Part shown: piece by piece, positions 18,064 through 25,782 of the stretch | Numbering within the stretch: position 1 is the first letter of the stretch | Layout: each line of letters starts with the position of its first letter | NCBI GenBank assembly: GCA_022772305.1 | Contig: JALFAQ010000029.1 | Location: forward strand, 1-43,547 | DNA from: Corynebacterium glucuronolyticum | GTDB lineage: Bacteria; Actinomycetota; Actinomycetes; Mycobacteriales; Mycobacteriaceae | Length of the DNA stretch: 43,547 bases | Reading direction: 5' to 3' | Notes under the pieces: model-generated | Told to the model about the DNA's origin: nothing | The model's database searches: none | The model's input: the letters and a program-made list of their open reading frames with translations, nothing else | Program-made: the position numbers and the translations under genes

Positions 18064-19245
18064 CTACCCGAGCGAGGCCAGCACGCGGGTGAGGTGGTCG
18101 ATGTCGGCGTAGGTGTTGAACGGGGCAAGACCGATGGAGAGCGCACCACCAGCCTCAAAAACACCCATGTTTACCAACAGGGGGTCCTGGGGTGCGAGGG
18201 AGGTGACCAGGGAGTTCGAGAAGAGGCGCTGCTGCACCGTCGCGGCGTCGATGCCACGGACGACGAAGGTAAGACGCGGGATGCGGTCGATGGCGGCCAT
18301 ACCGTAGCCTGCGGCCTCGCCGGTGATGCCCACGAGGTGGACGGCGCTGAGGCCGCGCAGGGACTCGATGGCGTGGCGCAGGAGGCCGGAGAGGTAGACG
18401 TCGAGGCTGGCCATGGACTCGCGGAGGCGGTGGGAGCGCTGGCCCTCTACATCCTCGACAAGGCCTGCGTAGTGGTCGACGAGGGGTGCGACACCACCGA
18501 GGAGACCGCTGGATAGGGGGCCGACCTCGAGGGGGTGGTCGAAGCGGGGGAACATCGACGTGTCGCGGAAGACGAGGGCCGACAGCTGGGGGCCGCCGAG
18601 GGAAGCGAGGTCGACGAGGACGATGTCCACACCGTACGAGTCGATGTCGATGAGCCTGTACGGAGCGAGCGACGTTGCGTCGAGAAGCACCCAGGCGCGG
18701 GAGGCGGAGTGGGTGATGTCGGCAATTTCCTCGACCGGAGTGGCGGTGCCGACGTAGGGGTGGGCGCCAGGGACGATGACGAGGCGCGTCGAGCCGTCGA
18801 TAAGGCTGCGGTACTGCCAGGAAGGAATTTCCCCCGTGCCGAGGTCGGGCTCCGCAATGGTCAGGTTAAAGCGAGAAAACGCCGAGTTGAGGGCGTGATC
18901 GCGGGCGCCGACGACCCCCGAGCGGGACAGGCGATCGGACATGGAGTGCGCGAGCGCGCGAGCAAGAACAAAGGAGCTTGGGCCGAGGACGACGTGGTCA
19001 CTGCGGACGGAAAACAGATCGGCGACGGCGCGGGTGGCCGAGGCCATGTGGGTGGATCCGAAGTGGGTACTGGAGGAGTGCCTGGACCCCGGTTCAGGGG
19101 CGACGACAAGGGGTGCCGTGCGGAATGAGGTTGCGACGCCGGATGCTACCTTCTCCGGAATTTGCGGGCACTGGCCTGCGTTCAGGTAGATCCAGCCTTC
19201 ACCGAGAGAGGTGTAGAGACCTCTCACCCGGGCGGCATCGTACAT
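18064..19245 (-). CDS. Class-V aminotransferase-fold protein (Rv3778c type) without the PLP lysine
   Basis: A 393-residue protein with the fold of cysteine desulfurases and class-V aminotransferases. The N-terminus YLNAGQCPQIP matches the family's substrate-entry segment. Residues around 187-194 (LLDATSLAPY) correspond to the usual DxAQxxPH stretch, but Gln and His are replaced by Ser and Tyr. The segment 211-219 (VDLASLGGP) aligns with SxHKxxGP, with Ser215 at the Schiff-base lysine. The protein may therefore not bind PLP covalently. In M. tuberculosis the gene (Rv3778c) lies beside the arabinogalactan cluster, as here, and a structural or cell-wall-related role is possible. ATG 19245 has a good AAAGGGG ribosome-binding site. 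It is divergent from wzm, with 67 bp between. Confidence 0.78.
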   Translation of the reverse strand: MYDAARVRGLYTSLGEGWIYLNAGQCPQIPEKVASGVATSFRTAPLVVAPEPGSRHSSSTHFGSTHMASATRAVADLFSVRSDHVVLGPSSFVLARALAHSMSDRLSRSGVVGARDHALNSAFSRFNLTIAEPDLGTGEIPSWQYRSLIDGSTRLVIVPGAHPYVGTATPVEEIADITHSASRAWVLLDATSLAPYRLIDIDSYGVDIVLVDLASLGGPQLSALVFRDTSMFPRFDHPLEVGPLSSGLLGGVAPLVDHYAGLVEDVEGQRSHRLRESMASLDVYLSGLLRHAIESLRGLSAVHLVGITGEAAGYGMAAIDRIPRLTFVVRGIDAATVQQRLFSNSLVTSLAPQDPLLVNMGVFEAGGALSIGLAPFNTYADIDHLTRVLASLG

Positions 19246-19312
19246 ACTGCGTATCCCCTTTCTTTGAACCTGCTCTCCAACATCCTACTTCACACCGTTT
19301 AAGCTAGACTGC

Positions 19313-20197
19313 GTGCACACTGACAATACTGGTAAGGATCTAGCGCGGATCATCGCCACCGAGCTTCGAGACACGCCCGCGAGTACATCGCGGACGTTTA
19401 AGGCCGCGTGGGCAGACCTCGTCCGCGGACTCACGCAGTACGAGCTGTGGCTGCAGCTGGGCTGGCAGGACATCAAGCAGCGGTACCGCCGCAGCGTGTT
19501 GGGACCCCTGTGGATCACCATCGCCACGGGCGTTATGGCCCTGGCCCTCGGCCTGCTGTACTCCCTGCTGTTCAAGATTCCGCTAGAGACCTTCCTGCCG
19601 CACGTGACGGTGGGCCTCATCATGTGGAACTTCATCTCGGGCTGCATCAAGGAAGGCTCGGATATCTTCATCGATAACGAAGGCCTCATCAAACAGCTGC
19701 CGAGTGCGCTTTCGGTCCACGTGTACCGCCTCGTGTGGAAGCAGCTCCTGTTTTTGGGCCACAACCTCGTCATCTGGCTTATCCTCATGCTCATCTTCCC
19801 CAGGCCACTGGGGTGGGATATCCTCCTCATCTTCCCGGCGATGGCGCTGCTCATCGTCAACGGCGCATGGGTGGCGATGTTCTTTGGGATTATCGCCACC
19901 CGCTACCGAGACGTGTCCCCGCTGTTGGAGGCCATGACGCAGCTGCTGTTCTACGTGACGCCGATTGTGTGGATGACCGATACGCTGACCGAACAGGGTC
20001 CGGAGGTCGCCGGGCGCGCCAAACTGGCGCTTTTGAACCCGCTGTACCACTACATGGAGGTCGTCCGCGCGCCGCTTATCGGTGCGCCTATCCACGCGTA
20101 CAACTGGTGGGTGGTGCTGGCCTGTACAGTCGTCGGCGTCGGGCTGGCGCTCATGGCGATGAAGAAGTGGCGCTTCCGCGTCAGCTACTGGGTGTAA
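19313..20197 (+). CDS. wzm: Galactan ABC transporter permease Wzm (Rv3783 type)
   Basis: A 294-residue ABC-2 type permease with a cytosolic N-terminus, the amphipathic QYELWLQLGWQDIKQRYRRS element of polysaccharide exporters, and about six membrane helices from residue 62. With Wzt it forms the exporter that flips polyprenyl-linked galactan to the periplasm before arabinan is added. The start is GTG 19313. It is followed 11 nt later by wzt, so the two are one operon. Confidence 0.9.
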   Translation: MHTDNTGKDLARIIATELRDTPASTSRTFKAAWADLVRGLTQYELWLQLGWQDIKQRYRRSVLGPLWITIATGVMALALGLLYSLLFKIPLETFLPHVTVGLIMWNFISGCIKEGSDIFIDNEGLIKQLPSALSVHVYRLVWKQLLFLGHNLVIWLILMLIFPRPLGWDILLIFPAMALLIVNGAWVAMFFGIIATRYRDVSPLLEAMTQLLFYVTPIVWMTDTLTEQGPEVAGRAKLALLNPLYHYMEVVRAPLIGAPIHAYNWWVVLACTVVGVGLALMAMKKWRFRVSYWV

Positions 20198-20208
20198 GGA
20201 GTTTTCCC

Positions 20209-20994
20209 ATGGTTTCCATCGATACGTACAACGCGTGCGTCGATTTCCCTATTTTTGATGCCAAGTCCCGCTCGATGAAGAAGGCGTTCCTCGGCGCAGC
20301 CGGTGGCGTCATCGGCAAGACAGCCGACGACGTCATCGTCGTAGAGGCTTTGAAGGACATCAACCTCCACCTGCGCGAGGGTGATCGCGTGGGGCTCGTC
20401 GGCCACAACGGCGCCGGCAAGTCCACCCTGTTGCGCCTGCTCAGTGGAATTTACGAGCCGACCCGCGGGTCCGCCGATGTGAACGGTCGCGTCGCCCCCG
20501 TCTTCGACCTGGGCGTGGGCATGGATCCGGAGATTTCTGGCTACGAAAACATCATCATCCGTGGCCTCTTCCTCGGGCAGTCACGCAAGCAGATGAAGAA
20601 GAAAATGGATGAGATCGCCGAGTTCACCGAGCTAGGCGACTACCTCAACATGCCGCTGCGCACCTACTCCTCCGGCATGCGCATCCGCCTAGCCCTCGGT
20701 GTGGTCACCTCGATTGAGCCGGAGATTTTGCTTCTCGACGAGGGCATCGGTGCCGTCGACGCAGCCTTTATGGCCAAGGCCCGCGCCCGCCTGTCGGAGC
20801 TAGTCAAGCGCTCCGGCATCCTTGTTTTCGCCTCCCACTCCAACGACTTTTTGGCGCAGCTGTGCACCACCGCCCTGTGGGTGGACCACGGCCAGATCCG
20901 CGAGGCCGGCACCGTCCCGGACATCGTCGAATCCTACGAGGGTAAGGACGCGGCCGACCACGTCCGCCGTCTCCTCGACCGCATGGACGACTAG
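20209..20994 (+). CDS. wzt: Galactan ABC transporter ATPase Wzt (Rv3781 type)
   Basis: A 261-residue ATPase of the polysaccharide-export class. Walker A is GHNGAGKS (about residues 64-71), the signature is YSSGMRIRLALG, Walker B is EILLLDEGIGAVDAAF and the switch is ASHS. It lacks the carbohydrate-binding C-terminal domain of O-antigen Wzt proteins, like mycobacterial Rv3781. ATG 20209 is chosen because AAGGAG lies 8 nt upstream; longer in-frame starts would read back through wzm. It pairs with Wzm. Confidence 0.92.
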   Translation: MVSIDTYNACVDFPIFDAKSRSMKKAFLGAAGGVIGKTADDVIVVEALKDINLHLREGDRVGLVGHNGAGKSTLLRLLSGIYEPTRGSADVNGRVAPVFDLGVGMDPEISGYENIIIRGLFLGQSRKQMKKKMDEIAEFTELGDYLNMPLRTYSSGMRIRLALGVVTSIEPEILLLDEGIGAVDAAFMAKARARLSELVKRSGILVFASHSNDFLAQLCTTALWVDHGQIREAGTVPDIVESYEGKDAADHVRRLLDRMDD

Positions 20995-21187
20995 ATGTTC
21001 CACGTTCTTGCCCGCCTCGACGAGGAGGTCGCCGCTTTCTGCTGGCGATACGGTTCTTGTGCTTTTCGACGACTCGTCCTCTCCGCAGGAGGGCAACGAA
21101 CGGTTTGCCCACTTCGCCCACCGGATGGAGGCACTCGGCATCACCGACTACTGCCAGGCGGGCTTTCCCTACCGCAACGATCCGTAA
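20995..21187 (+). pseudogene. Small ORF between wzt and glfT1 with a frameshift
   Basis: Directly after the wzt stop (TAGATG) the frame from ATG 20995 reads MFHVLARLDEEVAAFC with normal codon use, then degrades. From about 21043 the next frame continues as AGDTVLVLFDDSSSPQEG, then NERFAHFAHRMEALG and AGFPYRNDP, ending at TAA 21185-21187, again with high-GC third positions. Removing one base near 21041-21046 would give a protein of about 63 residues. The family is not recognised. It is either a broken small gene of the cluster or a real gene with a sequencing error. Confidence 0.4.
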
Positions 21188-21266
21188 GGTCGTGAACGAC
21201 AAGCAGCCGGCGGGCACGACACGGGCACTGTCGCCTCACCCGTATGTGCAGGCGACCCTGAATAAA

Positions 21267-22157
21267 ATGGGGTCCATGGATATCGCTGCCGTCATCGTCA
21301 CCCACAACCGCGTTGAACTCCTCCGCAACTCGCTCGAGGTGGTGTGCAACCAGAGTTACCCCGTGCGGTGGGTGGTCGTTGTGGACAACGGCGACCTGGA
21401 GGACGTCGAAAAGCTAGTTAAAGAAGTAGCTGGGGCGAGGGCCGTGTACTGCCCGAGCAAGACGAACCTCGGCGGCGGCGGCGGGTTCGCGTACGGGTTC
21501 CTCACGGCGCTGGCTTTGGGCGCGGATGCCGTGTGGTGCGCCGACGATGATGGGCGGCCTGAGGATTCTGAGGTGTTGCAGACGCTGGTGTCTTGCATGG
21601 AGGAGCGGAATCTTGACGAAGTCTCACCGGTTGTGCTGAACCTCAACGAGCCTTCGAAGCTCGCGTTTCCGCTGCGCAGGGGCCTCGAGTGGCGGCGGAA
21701 GCGCTCCGAGCTGGGAAGCGGATTCCTGCCCGGCATTGCCAGCCTGTTCAACGGCGCTTTGATCACTGCTCACGCGATGGAATCCATCGGCGTGCCCGAC
21801 TACCGCCTGTTTATCCGCGGTGACGAGGTGGAATACCACCGTAGGCTCACGCGAAGCGGCCTGAAATTTGGCACCTGCCTCGACACTGCCTACCTGCACC
21901 CCGACGGCTCCGACGAGTTCAAACCGATCCTCGGCGGGCGCATGCACACGCAATACCCCGACAGTGACTTCAAGCGCTTCTTCACCTACCGCAACAGGGG
22001 TTACCTCATGAACCAGCCGGGGATGAGGAAGCTGCTGCCCCAGGAATACGCCCGTTTTGCCTGGTTCTTCCTCGTGCAAGAAAAAGACCCCGCCGGTTTC
22101 CGCGAATGGCTGCGGCTGCACCGGCTGGGGCGCAAGGAAAGGTTTGAACGGCCCTAG
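21267..22157 (+). CDS. glfT1: Galactofuranosyltransferase GlfT1 (Rv3782 type)
   Basis: A GT2-fold glycosyltransferase that adds the first galactofuranose residues to the rhamnosyl-GlcNAc-PP-decaprenyl linker on the cytosolic face. Motifs are AAVIVTHNRVELL at the start, WVVVVDNGD, NLGGGGGFAYG, the metal-binding WCADDDGRPED, PGIASLFNGALI, FIRGDEVEYHRRL and LHPDGSDEFKPIL. These match M. tuberculosis GlfT1 closely. The start was set at ATG 21267 because the family begins just before AAVIVTHNR. ATG 21276 and GTG 21192 are alternatives; the latter has a possible TAAGG ribosome-binding site. The stop overlaps the convergent GtrA gene by 4 bp. Confidence 0.9.
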   Translation: MGSMDIAAVIVTHNRVELLRNSLEVVCNQSYPVRWVVVVDNGDLEDVEKLVKEVAGARAVYCPSKTNLGGGGGFAYGFLTALALGADAVWCADDDGRPEDSEVLQTLVSCMEERNLDEVSPVVLNLNEPSKLAFPLRRGLEWRRKRSELGSGFLPGIASLFNGALITAHAMESIGVPDYRLFIRGDEVEYHRRLTRSGLKFGTCLDTAYLHPDGSDEFKPILGGRMHTQYPDSDFKRFFTYRNRGYLMNQPGMRKLLPQEYARFAWFFLVQEKDPAGFREWLRLHRLGRKERFERP

Positions 22158-22585
22158 GAGTTGCCGTTGCGGTTCTTGTTAAAGATGAACCAGCGCTGGA
22201 CGAAGAAGTTGATGACCGTGGCCACACCCTGCGCGACGACGAAGGCCGCGGTGGCTGCCACGTATTGGTTGACGAAGTTATCGAGGAAGTGGAACCCGTA
22301 GTCGTAGATGAGGGTGTTGAGGAAGTAGCTCATCCCGTACAGGAGCCAGACCTGCACAAAGCGCTTGGTGGAGGCCCCCATGCCGAACGTCCAACGGCGG
22401 TTGATCATGTAGGCGACGAGTGTGCCCACGATGAAGCCGACGGTACGCGCGTAGAACGGTGCCCACCCGAAGCCGAACTGGAACAGGTAGGTCAAGCCGA
22501 TATCGAAAACTGCAGAAATGCATCCAGAGACGATAAACCGGTAGCCCTGCTTGCCTAGAGAATCCACGCAGGGCAGTATAGCCAC
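22154..22585 (-). CDS. GtrA-family membrane protein (Rv3789 type)
   Basis: A 143-residue protein with four membrane helices of the GtrA family: FIVSGCISAVFDIGLTYLF, YARTVGFIVGTLVAYMINRRWTF, a third helix around LYGMSYFLNTLIY and a last one before FFVQRWFIFN. In mycobacteria the neighbour of dprE1 (Rv3789) was proposed as a decaprenyl-phosphoryl-arabinose flippase or as an anchor for AftA. The position here, a few genes before dprE1, agrees. An internal GTG (VDSLGKQGYRF) could be the true start. Transcribed opposite to glfT1 and dprE1, with two small genes upstream in the same direction. Confidence 0.88.
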   Translation of the reverse strand: MAILPCVDSLGKQGYRFIVSGCISAVFDIGLTYLFQFGFGWAPFYARTVGFIVGTLVAYMINRRWTFGMGASTKRFVQVWLLYGMSYFLNTLIYDYGFHFLDNFVNQYVAATAAFVVAQGVATVINFFVQRWFIFNKNRNGNS

Positions 22586-22587
22586 AT

Positions 22588-22950
22588 TTATTTATACAGT
22601 GGTAGCGGTCTCGGTACGTCGCCGTGTTGCTCGCGGCCCTTTTTCGTGCGGACCCGGCGCGACTCCTTCTCCTCCCAGAAGGCCGCGATGTCCTGCACGA
22701 CCTTGGCGTAACACCAGCACGTCTTCCCCACCGGGTCGCCTGTGTAGACCTCGGCAAACTCCTCCGGATCCTTCGCCTGCGTGCCGACGTTTTTCGCCAG
22801 CTCGTCGGCACGCCAATCGCGGGTATCCATGAGGAAGGACCCCGTCTTCACATGGTCTGGTGGATCCACCCACGCGGAGACGAGCTGCGCGCCATCGAGC
22901 TGCCATACCACTTCGTGCTCACCGGTCGTGTCGACGATGCAAATGGTCAT
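22588..22950 (-). CDS. Conserved-looking hypothetical protein
   Basis: A 120-residue soluble protein of unrecognised family. It is acidic and tryptophan-rich in the first two thirds (VVWQLDG, DTRDWRADELAKNVG, FAEVYTGDPVGKTCWCYAKV) and ends in a basic tail (RRVRTKKGREQHGDVPRP). CWC at about residues 83-85 could bind a metal or form a disulfide, but this is speculation. Its ATG overlaps the stop of the upstream membrane-protein gene by 4 nt, and gtrA begins 2 nt after it, so the three form one operon. Confidence 0.65.
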   Translation of the reverse strand: MTICIVDTTGEHEVVWQLDGAQLVSAWVDPPDHVKTGSFLMDTRDWRADELAKNVGTQAKDPEEFAEVYTGDPVGKTCWCYAKVVQDIAAFWEEKESRRVRTKKGREQHGDVPRPLPLYK

Positions 22951-23285
22951 GCAACAAGCCCCACGATGATGCCCGCCACCGCGCCGATGACCGTATGCGG
23001 GCGTTTGACCGGCAGCTTGCTGGCCAGCCAGTGGCGACTGACGTGATCAAACCAGGCGGAGGCGGCCATACCGGCCACAGCGAGGGGAAGGACGTAATCA
23101 GGAAGATCCTTCACCGGGGCTTGTTCCGGCACAGGCTCGGGCTCGTCGTGGGCGATGTAGACGGCGCACGCCGTGCCCAGTGCCGCGTCAATCGCCAGCC
23201 GGGCGGGCAGGCTTTCCACGTAGTCGGGAAGTGCGTAGACAGCGAACACGGTGGCGCCGAGTGCGACCTTTTCGTCTGTTTTCAT
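22947..23285 (-). CDS. Small membrane protein of unknown function
   Basis: A 112-residue protein with hydrophobic segments around residues 7-20, 28-43 (AIDAALGTACAVYIAH), 62-80 (LPDYVLPLAVAGMAASAW) and at the C-terminus (HTVIGAVAGIIVGLVA). A proline/glutamate-rich loop (DEPEPVPEQAP) separates the halves. It is first in the operon with the 120-residue protein and gtrA. No family is recognised. Confidence 0.65.
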   Translation of the reverse strand: MKTDEKVALGATVFAVYALPDYVESLPARLAIDAALGTACAVYIAHDEPEPVPEQAPVKDLPDYVLPLAVAGMAASAWFDHVSRHWLASKLPVKRPHTVIGAVAGIIVGLVA

Positions 23286-23311
23286 GGGTTCAGTATAGGC
23301 TTAGGGGCACT

Positions 23312-23560
23312 ATGACGTGGTTGAGTAGATTGTTTAAGCGAGGGGCTCCAGGAGAGTCCGCCAGTAATGAGCACATTGCGGCGTCACGCACCAACGTGCC
23401 GCTTGATGATCACATGACGCTCCTTTTTGCCCAGGAACTTCCGTTCCATCCGGCAGAGGAACGGGCCATGATAGAAAAGATTCTGAAGGAATACGAAGGT
23501 CCCACAATCACGAGCCAAGATATGCTGCCTCAGCAAATTCGGGACCTCATGGACTTGTGA
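23312..23560 (+). CDS. Small hypothetical protein upstream of dprE1
   Basis: An 82-residue protein beginning MTWLSRLFKRGAPG, basic and amphipathic, followed by an acidic helical part (FHPAEERAMIEKILKEYEG) and the end QQIRDLMDL. ATG 23312 is favoured over an upstream start at 23180, because a TATAGG box at 23294-23299 fits a leaderless or short-leader transcript. The codon pattern of the last 60 residues supports real coding. It ends 21 bp before dprE1, so it may be co-transcribed with it. Family not recognised. Confidence 0.55.
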   Translation: MTWLSRLFKRGAPGESASNEHIAASRTNVPLDDHMTLLFAQELPFHPAEERAMIEKILKEYEGPTITSQDMLPQQIRDLMDL

Positions 23561-23581
23561 AGCGAGTAATCTAAGAACGAA

Positions 23582-25015
23582 ATGACTACTGAGACGGGCG
23601 CAACTTCTTCCGCAGCTTCGGGCGGAAGAGGAGCCTACACCACAGAAGCACGCACTCTCACCGGCTGGGGCCGTACCGCTCCGACCACGGCAAACGTCCT
23701 GTTCGCGCACGACGTAGACGAGATCGTCGCCGCCGTGAAGGATGCCGCCGACCACTCTGCCGCCGGCGACCACCGTGGCATCATTGCCCGCGGCATGGGC
23801 CGTTCCTACGGTGACCCGGCGCAAAACGCTGGTGGCATCGTCGTCGACATGACGGGCCTCAACACCATCCACTCCATCGACACCGCAACCGGCATTGTCG
23901 ACGTGGATGGTGGTGTCACCCTCGACCAGCTGATGAAGGCTGCTTTGCCCTATGGCCTGTGGGTTCCGGTTCTCCCCGGCACGCGCCAGGTGACCATCGG
24001 TGGCGCTATTGGCCCCGACATTCACGGCAAGAACCACCACTCCGCTGGCTCCTTCGGTAACCACGTCGTGAGCATGGAACTGCTCACAGCTGACGGTGAG
24101 ATCCGTCACCTCGAGCCGGACTCTGACGTGTTCTGGGCCACCGTCGGCGGCATGGGACTTACCGGCATCATTCTCCGCGCCCGCATCCAGATGACGCGCA
24201 CGGAGACCGCCTACTTCCTGTCCGACACGGTTCGCACCAACAACCTGGACGAGACCATCGCCGAGCACTCCAACGGTGCCGAGGCGAACTACACGTACTC
24301 CTCCGCCTGGTTCGACTGTATCAACCCCGAGCCGAAGCTCGGCCGCGCCACCATTTCCCGTGGTAGCCTCGCCACCCTCGCCCAGCTCGAGGAGTTCGCC
24401 CCCAAGCTGGCGAAGGACCCGCTGAAGTTCAACGCACCGCAGCTCATGACCGTGCCGGACATCTTCCCGTCCTGGACGATGAACAAGCTCACCCTCAACA
24501 CCATCGGCGAGCTTTACTACGCCATGGGCAAGGACTCCAAGAACGACATCAAGAACCTGACGCAGTTCTATCAGCCGCTGGACCTCATCGGCGAGTGGAA
24601 CCGTGGCTACGGCAAGGCCGGCTTCCTGCAGTACCAGTTCGTCGTGCCCACCGAGGCCGTCGAGCCGTTCAAGGAGATCATCAAGGACATCCAGGCCTCC
24701 GGCCACTACTCGGCACTCAACGTGTTCAAGCTGTTCGGCGAAGGCAACAAGGCACCGCTGTCCTACCCGATGAAGGGCTGGAACGTGTGCGTCGACTTCC
24801 CGATCCGCAAGGGACTCGGCCCCTTCCTCGACGAACTCGATGCCCGCGTCATGGAGTTCGGTGGCCGCCTCTACCTGGCCAAGGAATCCCGCACCAGCGC
24901 AGAAAACTTCCACAAGATGTACCCGGGCCTCGAAGGTTGGCTGAAGCTCCGCAACGAGCTCGACCCGCACGGCGTTTTCGCCTCCGACATGTCCCGCCGC
25001 CTCGAACTGAAATAA
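23582..25015 (+). CDS. dprE1: Decaprenylphosphoryl-beta-D-ribose 2'-oxidase DprE1
   Basis: A 477-residue FAD enzyme of the vanillyl-alcohol-oxidase family. It oxidises decaprenyl-phosphoryl-ribose to the 2'-keto intermediate, the first half of the epimerisation to decaprenyl-phosphoryl-arabinose. The FAD domain shows [38 protein letters not shown] and GGMGLTGII. The substrate domain shows [15 protein letters not shown] and WNVCVDFPI. The cysteine in that segment (residue 403) corresponds to Cys387 of M. tuberculosis DprE1, the residue covalently bound by benzothiazinones. It heads dprE1-dprE2-aftA-emb with very short gaps. Confidence 0.96.
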   Translation: MTTETGATSSAASGGRGAYTTEARTLTGWGRTAPTTANVLFAHDVDEIVAAVKDAADHSAAGDHRGIIARGMGRSYGDPAQNAGGIVVDMTGLNTIHSIDTATGIVDVDGGVTLDQLMKAALPYGLWVPVLPGTRQVTIGGAIGPDIHGKNHHSAGSFGNHVVSMELLTADGEIRHLEPDSDVFWATVGGMGLTGIILRARIQMTRTETAYFLSDTVRTNNLDETIAEHSNGAEANYTYSSAWFDCINPEPKLGRATISRGSLATLAQLEEFAPKLAKDPLKFNAPQLMTVPDIFPSWTMNKLTLNTIGELYYAMGKDSKNDIKNLTQFYQPLDLIGEWNRGYGKAGFLQYQFVVPTEAVEPFKEIIKDIQASGHYSALNVFKLFGEGNKAPLSYPMKGWNVCVDFPIRKGLGPFLDELDARVMEFGGRLYLAKESRTSAENFHKMYPGLEGWLKLRNELDPHGVFASDMSRRLELK

Positions 25016-25027
25016 GGAGAATCACCC

Positions 25028-25780
25028 ATGCTCAACGCAGTAGGAGAAGCACAAAACATCCTCCTTTTGGGAGGCACCAGCGAGATCGGGCTGGCTATCG
25101 TCAAGGAGTTCCTGCCCGCCCACGTCACCCTCGCCATCCGCCCCGGCTCCAGCCACACCGAGCAGGCCAAGGCCGAGATCGAGTCCGCCGGCGCACGCAG
25201 CGTCCGGGTTATCGACTTCGATGCGCTCGACTTCGCCTCCCACCCGGCTGTTATCGACGAGGCCTTTGAGGGTCATGATTTCGATGTTGCGGTTGTTGCC
25301 TTCGGCATCCTCGGCGACAACGAGGAACAGTGGCAGAACCAGGCCAAGGCCGTCGAAGCCGTGCAGACCAACTACACCGCCGCCGTTTCCGTCGGCGTCC
25401 TCCTCGGCCAGAAGTTCAAGCAGCAGGGCCACGGCACCATCGTCGCCATGAGTTCCGTTGCCGGCATGAAGGTCCGCCGCTCCAACTTCGTCTACGGCTC
25501 CGCCAAGGCGGGCCTCGACGGCTTCTACGAGCAGCTCGGTGAGGCACTGCGCGAGGACGGCATCCACGTCCTCCTCGTCCGCCCCGGCCAGGTCCGCACC
25601 CGCATGTCCGCGGGAGTCAAGGAAGCGCCCCTCACCGTCAACCGTGAGGATGTAGCAAAAGCGGTCCACGAGGCCGTCGTCAAGCATGAAGACAGCGTGT
25701 GGGTACACCCGGCGTTTAAGTACGTCTCCCTCGTGCTGAACCACATACCGAAGCCCATCTTCCGGAAGCTCCCCTTCTAA
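25028..25780 (+). CDS. dprE2: Decaprenylphosphoryl-2-keto-ribose reductase DprE2
   Basis: A 250-residue short-chain dehydrogenase that reduces the DprE1 product with NADH to give decaprenyl-phosphoryl-arabinose. The cofactor loop is [13 protein letters not shown] (residues about 14-26), the mid motif is [10 protein letters not shown], and the catalytic residues are in MSSVAGMK and [12 protein letters not shown] (Tyr-x-x-x-Lys). AAGGAG lies 8 nt upstream of ATG 25028. The stop is 2 nt before aftA. Confidence 0.96.
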   Translation: MLNAVGEAQNILLLGGTSEIGLAIVKEFLPAHVTLAIRPGSSHTEQAKAEIESAGARSVRVIDFDALDFASHPAVIDEAFEGHDFDVAVVAFGILGDNEEQWQNQAKAVEAVQTNYTAAVSVGVLLGQKFKQQGHGTIVAMSSVAGMKVRRSNFVYGSAKAGLDGFYEQLGEALREDGIHVLLVRPGQVRTRMSAGVKEAPLTVNREDVAKAVHEAVVKHEDSVWVHPAFKYVSLVLNHIPKPIFRKLPF

Positions 25781-25782
25781 CG

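Noticed and set aside
23384..24970. Long minus-strand open frame (528 codons) across dprE1
   Set aside because: It is the antisense shadow of dprE1 in high-GC DNA. Its translation is low in complexity (Val, Glu, Gly, Asp repeats) and has no domain, while the plus strand encodes an unmistakable DprE1.
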